Of a stretch of DNA of 64,000 bases, positions 61,488 through 64,000 are shown one piece after another. Source of the DNA: an uncultured Hyphomicrobiales bacterium (lineage in GTDB: Bacteria > Pseudomonadota > Alphaproteobacteria > Rhizobiales > Ancalomicrobiaceae). The stretch is taken from contig CAIYYN010000008.1 in assembly GCA_903930435.1 (NCBI GenBank), positions 186,001 to 250,000 of the forward strand, in the 5' to 3' direction. Numbering within the stretch: the first letter of the stretch is position 1; each line of letters starts with the position of its first letter. The position numbers and the translations under genes were made by a program. The notes below the pieces were generated by a model, which did not search any database, was not told the origin of the DNA, and worked only from the letters and a program-made list of their open reading frames with translations.

Positions 61488-62480
61488 ATGCAGAAGGGCG
61501 ACGGCAATCCGGACGGGGCGACCACTGGCGCAGGTACGTCGTCCGTATTGCGCAATCCGGATACGAAAAGCCATATCGTCGCGTCCGGATATGATCTGCC
61601 ACCGCTCACCTGGCTCCGGGCATTTGAATCCTCAGCCCGTCACCTGAGCTTTACCAGTGCAGCACAAGAATTGAATCTGACCCAGGCTGCCGTCAGCCAT
61701 CAGGTGCGCTCGCTGGAAAAGCACCTCGGCGTGATCCTGTTTGAGCGCCTGGCCCGGACGCTCCGATTGACGGAAATCGGCAGCGCCTATCTGCCGCCCT
61801 TGAGGCGCGGCTTCGACGAAATGGCCGCCGCGACTGCCGGACTGTTCGGTCCCGTGGGACGACGAACGCTCGTTGTCCGAGCACCTGTTTCCTTTGTTTG
61901 CCTTTGGCTCGCCCGTCGCGTGGAACGCTTCACGGCGGCCTATCCCTCGATCTCGCTGCGCATCACGTCGGCCATCTGGGCCTATGCACAGGCAGATGAA
62001 ACCATCGACGTCGACATCCGGTTTGGCGATGGGGTTTGGCCGGGATATCAGGCCGAGCTTATCGCACATTATCCCGCAATAGCCGTTTGTCACCCGGATC
62101 ATGTGCCAAAAGGCACGTTCGCAGAACGCCTCCGTCAGCTGAGCCAGTCGCCACTGATCCATGTGACCGACTACGAGGATCTCTGGCAGCGGCTGTTCCG
62201 ACCCGAAGGCATTCAGATCCCGGCCTATTCCGGGCTTAACATCGACACGAGCATGGGCGCGCTGGAGATGGCTGCGTCGGGTCTGGGAACGACGATGGTG
62301 CAGACGTGTTTCGCCGAGCCCTATATCGCCTCAGGCCGATTGGCGCGGGCGCTTGACGTCGAACTGCCGCTTGGCGCGTCGCATTACATTCTGACTGCCG
62401 ATAGCCCAAAGCGGAAGCAGCCCGAGGCGATCCTGTTTCGCAACTGGTTGCGCGCAGAAGCGGCCTCTTCAACGGGTTGA
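61488..62480 (+). CDS. LysR family transcriptional regulator (GcvA-like)
   Basis: A regulator of about 330 residues. The winged helix (LTWLRAFESSARHLSFTSAA; LNLTQAAVSHQVRSLEKHLG) at residues 38-100 is close to the GcvA subgroup, and the effector domain (VSFVCLWLARRVERFTAAYP; LGTTMVQTCFAEPYI) follows. ATG 61488 with GGCGGA ahead is preferred over a longer start at 61425. The first 35 residues are an uncommon polar extension. It follows the second Rieske gene on the same strand and probably regulates this operon, perhaps in response to a methylated amine or glycine. Confidence 0.87.
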   Translation: MQKGDGNPDGATTGAGTSSVLRNPDTKSHIVASGYDLPPLTWLRAFESSARHLSFTSAAQELNLTQAAVSHQVRSLEKHLGVILFERLARTLRLTEIGSAYLPPLRRGFDEMAAATAGLFGPVGRRTLVVRAPVSFVCLWLARRVERFTAAYPSISLRITSAIWAYAQADETIDVDIRFGDGVWPGYQAELIAHYPAIAVCHPDHVPKGTFAERLRQLSQSPLIHVTDYEDLWQRLFRPEGIQIPAYSGLNIDTSMGALEMAASGLGTTMVQTCFAEPYIASGRLARALDVELPLGASHYILTADSPKRKQPEAILFRNWLRAEAASSTG

Positions 62481-62602
62481 AGGCCTGGCTATTTGTCATC
62501 GGAAAATCATCCCGACGGCTTTTTTAGTTTTACATCCAACTAATTTCGATGTTAGCCTCTGCAGAGATAGAGCCACCAAGGCCAGATATCGGGGAGGAAG
62601 GC

Positions 62603-63112
62603 ATGACCGTTGTCGACGGTTCCATGTCGCTTGACACAGATGTCCGGGAGTCAAACCGCGAGCAGGCGACTGCCGTGGGCAATCCTGACTATGGCGACGT
62701 CAATTCCTTCATCGGTTTCAAATTGCGTCTGGCTCAGGAAGCTGTTTTTCGCGGATTTGCGCGGGCAGTCGATGACCCCACGCTGAAGCCGGGTCGCTTC
62801 ACCGCTATGTGCTTCATTGCCCAAAAGCCGGGCATTTCCCAATCCGATCTGGGCGCGCTTATTGGACGCGACAAATCAACGATCACGCCGATGATCTCAG
62901 ACATGATCGTCGCAGGCCATGTCCGGCGCGAGCAGATGGTCGAGGATCGACGCAGCTTTCATCTTTATCTGACACCAGCCGGCGAAGCCATCCTGGAGCG
63001 GCAATGGGCCATCGCCTGCCGACACAGGGCTGCCGTCGATGCCGTTGTCGGGGAAGCGGAAAAGGTAACGTTTCTCGCGCAGCTGGATCGATTGATCGAA
63101 GCCTTCAGTTGA
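62603..63112 (+). CDS. MarR family transcriptional regulator
   Basis: A winged-helix regulator of about 169 residues. After a polar N-terminal stretch of 40 residues the MarR domain starts at IGFKLRLAQEAVFRGFARAV, with the recognition helix in SQSDLGALIGRDKSTITPMI and the wing in VEDRRSFHLYLTPAGE. ATG 62603 with GGGGAGGAAGG ahead is preferred over 62549. It precedes the thiamine-diphosphate enzyme by 25 bp on the same strand and is likely to regulate it. The ligand is unknown. Confidence 0.87.
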   Translation: MTVVDGSMSLDTDVRESNREQATAVGNPDYGDVNSFIGFKLRLAQEAVFRGFARAVDDPTLKPGRFTAMCFIAQKPGISQSDLGALIGRDKSTITPMISDMIVAGHVRREQMVEDRRSFHLYLTPAGEAILERQWAIACRHRAAVDAVVGEAEKVTFLAQLDRLIEAFS

Positions 63113-63137
63113 ATAACCGCACAGGATCGGGCAACAG

Positions 63138-64000
63138 ATGATCTCAGCCAGCATGTCCTTTCTGCAAACGTTGACCGAGGCCGGTGTCTCGGTGATCTTT
63201 GCCAATCTCGGCAGCGATCACCCCGCCATCGTCGAGGCCGTTGCCGAGGCCAATGCGACGGGACGCAAGGTGCCGGACATGATCACGGCACCCAACGAGA
63301 TGGTCGCGCTATCGGCTGCGCACGGTCACGTGCTCGTTTCAGGCATTCCGCAAGCGGTTTTCGTCCACGTGGAATGCGGTACGCAGGCACTGGCGGGCGC
63401 AATCCATAATGCCGCCAAGGGCAGGGCACCTGTCATCATCTTTGCGGGCGCTTCGCCCTTCACGCAGGATGGGGAATTGCCCGGCAGCCGCAATGAATTC
63501 ATCCAGTGGATACAGGATGTCCACGATCAGCGCGGCCTCGTGCGCGGCTACATGAAATATGACGCGGAATTCCGGACTGGCCGCAACATCCCGCAGATCA
63601 CGCGTCGCGCCCTGCAGATCGCGCTCTCCGAGCCGAAAGGCCCCGTCTATCTGATGGGTGCCCGCGAGGTCATGGAGGAAGCGGTCGAGCCGGTGGCGAT
63701 CAACCCGGCGCACTGGCAGCCTGTCAGGCCACGTGCCCTCTCAGAGATGGACGCCGACCGGATCCTTGATGATCTGATGGCCGCAGAGCGTCCCCTGATC
63801 GTTACGTCCTATGTCGGTCGAAACGCACGCGCCGTCGCCCCACTCGTAGAACTTTGCGAAGCCATGGGCATCGGCGTTCTGGAATCCGTTCCCGTTGCCA
63901 TGAATTTCGCGACGACCCATCCGCTCTATCAAGGCAACCAATGGAACCACCCCCGGCAAAATCCGGCCTTGGCGTCAGCAGATTGCATCCTGGTGGTGGA
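63138..64000 (+). CDS. Thiamine-diphosphate-dependent enzyme, N-terminal part
   Basis: The gene runs off the window; 287 residues are seen. The N-terminal pyrimidine-binding domain contains FANLGSDHPAIVEAVAEA and the conserved Glu in ITAPNEMVALSAAHGHVLVSG, followed by VFVHVECGTQALAGAIHNAA and the start of the central domain (RPLIVTSYVGRNARAVAPL). This is the layout of acetolactate-synthase-like, oxalyl-CoA/phosphonopyruvate/sulphopyruvate or benzoylformate decarboxylase families. The cofactor-binding GDG motif lies outside the window, so the reaction is open. It follows the MarR gene in one transcription unit. Confidence 0.85.
   Translation, partial: MISASMSFLQTLTEAGVSVIFANLGSDHPAIVEAVAEANATGRKVPDMITAPNEMVALSAAHGHVLVSGIPQAVFVHVECGTQALAGAIHNAAKGRAPVIIFAGASPFTQDGELPGSRNEFIQWIQDVHDQRGLVRGYMKYDAEFRTGRNIPQITRRALQIALSEPKGPVYLMGAREVMEEAVEPVAINPAHWQPVRPRALSEMDADRILDDLMAAERPLIVTSYVGRNARAVAPLVELCEAMGIGVLESVPVAMNFATTHPLYQGNQWNHPRQNPALASADCILVV

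Overview
The window is a protein-dense stretch of a chromosome (or large replicon) from what is most likely an alphaproteobacterium, probably of the Hyphomicrobiales/Rhodobacterales type. I infer this from the GC-rich coding sequence, the coaD-cyclophilin pair, the opgG/opgH osmoregulated glucan pair, the large number of ABC uptake systems, and the Rieske/dimethylglycine-dehydrogenase-type catabolic genes. No rRNA, tRNA, CRISPR array, insertion sequence or integrase was found.

Region 1 (1-11.7 kb) is a nicotinate catabolic cluster. A Pseudomonas-like NicA/NicB nicotinate dehydrogenase would make 6-hydroxynicotinate. A ferredoxin-type 6-hydroxynicotinate reductase (hnr) and an enamidase (ena) would then carry on by the reductive route known from Eubacterium barkeri and Azorhizobium. 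Around them sit a UPF0280 (ApbE-like) protein, twin PF06684 proteins, a MarR regulator, a PfkB kinase and an SDR; most of the plus-strand genes overlap their neighbours by a few bases. Region 2 (11.7-17.7 kb) is a complete dipeptide/oligopeptide-type ABC importer on the minus strand.

Region 3 (17.7-20.3 kb) is a compact candidate RiPP locus: a B12-type radical SAM maturase of the RiPP C-methyltransferase family, translationally coupled to a 63-residue peptide with a Val/Gly-rich C-terminus. It ends in a strong terminator and is preceded by an AT-rich leader with a perfect palindrome. I consider this the most likely undescribed system in the window. Region 4 (20.3-29.3 kb) is a branched-chain-amino-acid-type ABC importer with a GntR regulator, two aldo/keto reductases (one fused to a RidA domain) and a rhamnose-mutarotase-like protein. 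A 24-bp operator-like element occurs twice in its divergent promoter, exactly 100 bp apart.

Region 5 (29.3-45.3 kb) mixes housekeeping and envelope genes: an SDR, opgH and opgG, coaD, a secreted cyclophilin, an acyltransferase and ferredoxin-NADP reductase. It also holds an unusual MDR/PTPS-like/glycosyltransferase operon, a second OpgH-like glucosyltransferase followed by an unknown secreted protein, and ndk.

Region 6 (45.3-64 kb) looks like an N-methylated amine or betaine catabolic island. It contains a flavin reductase-like protein, an FMN/FAD demethylase-type oxidoreductase, two Rieske oxygenases, two dimethylglycine-dehydrogenase/GcvT-type proteins, an enolase-superfamily protein with a degenerate active site, an aldehyde dehydrogenase, a beta-hydroxyacid dehydrogenase, a DMT exporter, LysR and MarR regulators, and the start of a thiamine-diphosphate enzyme that runs off the window.
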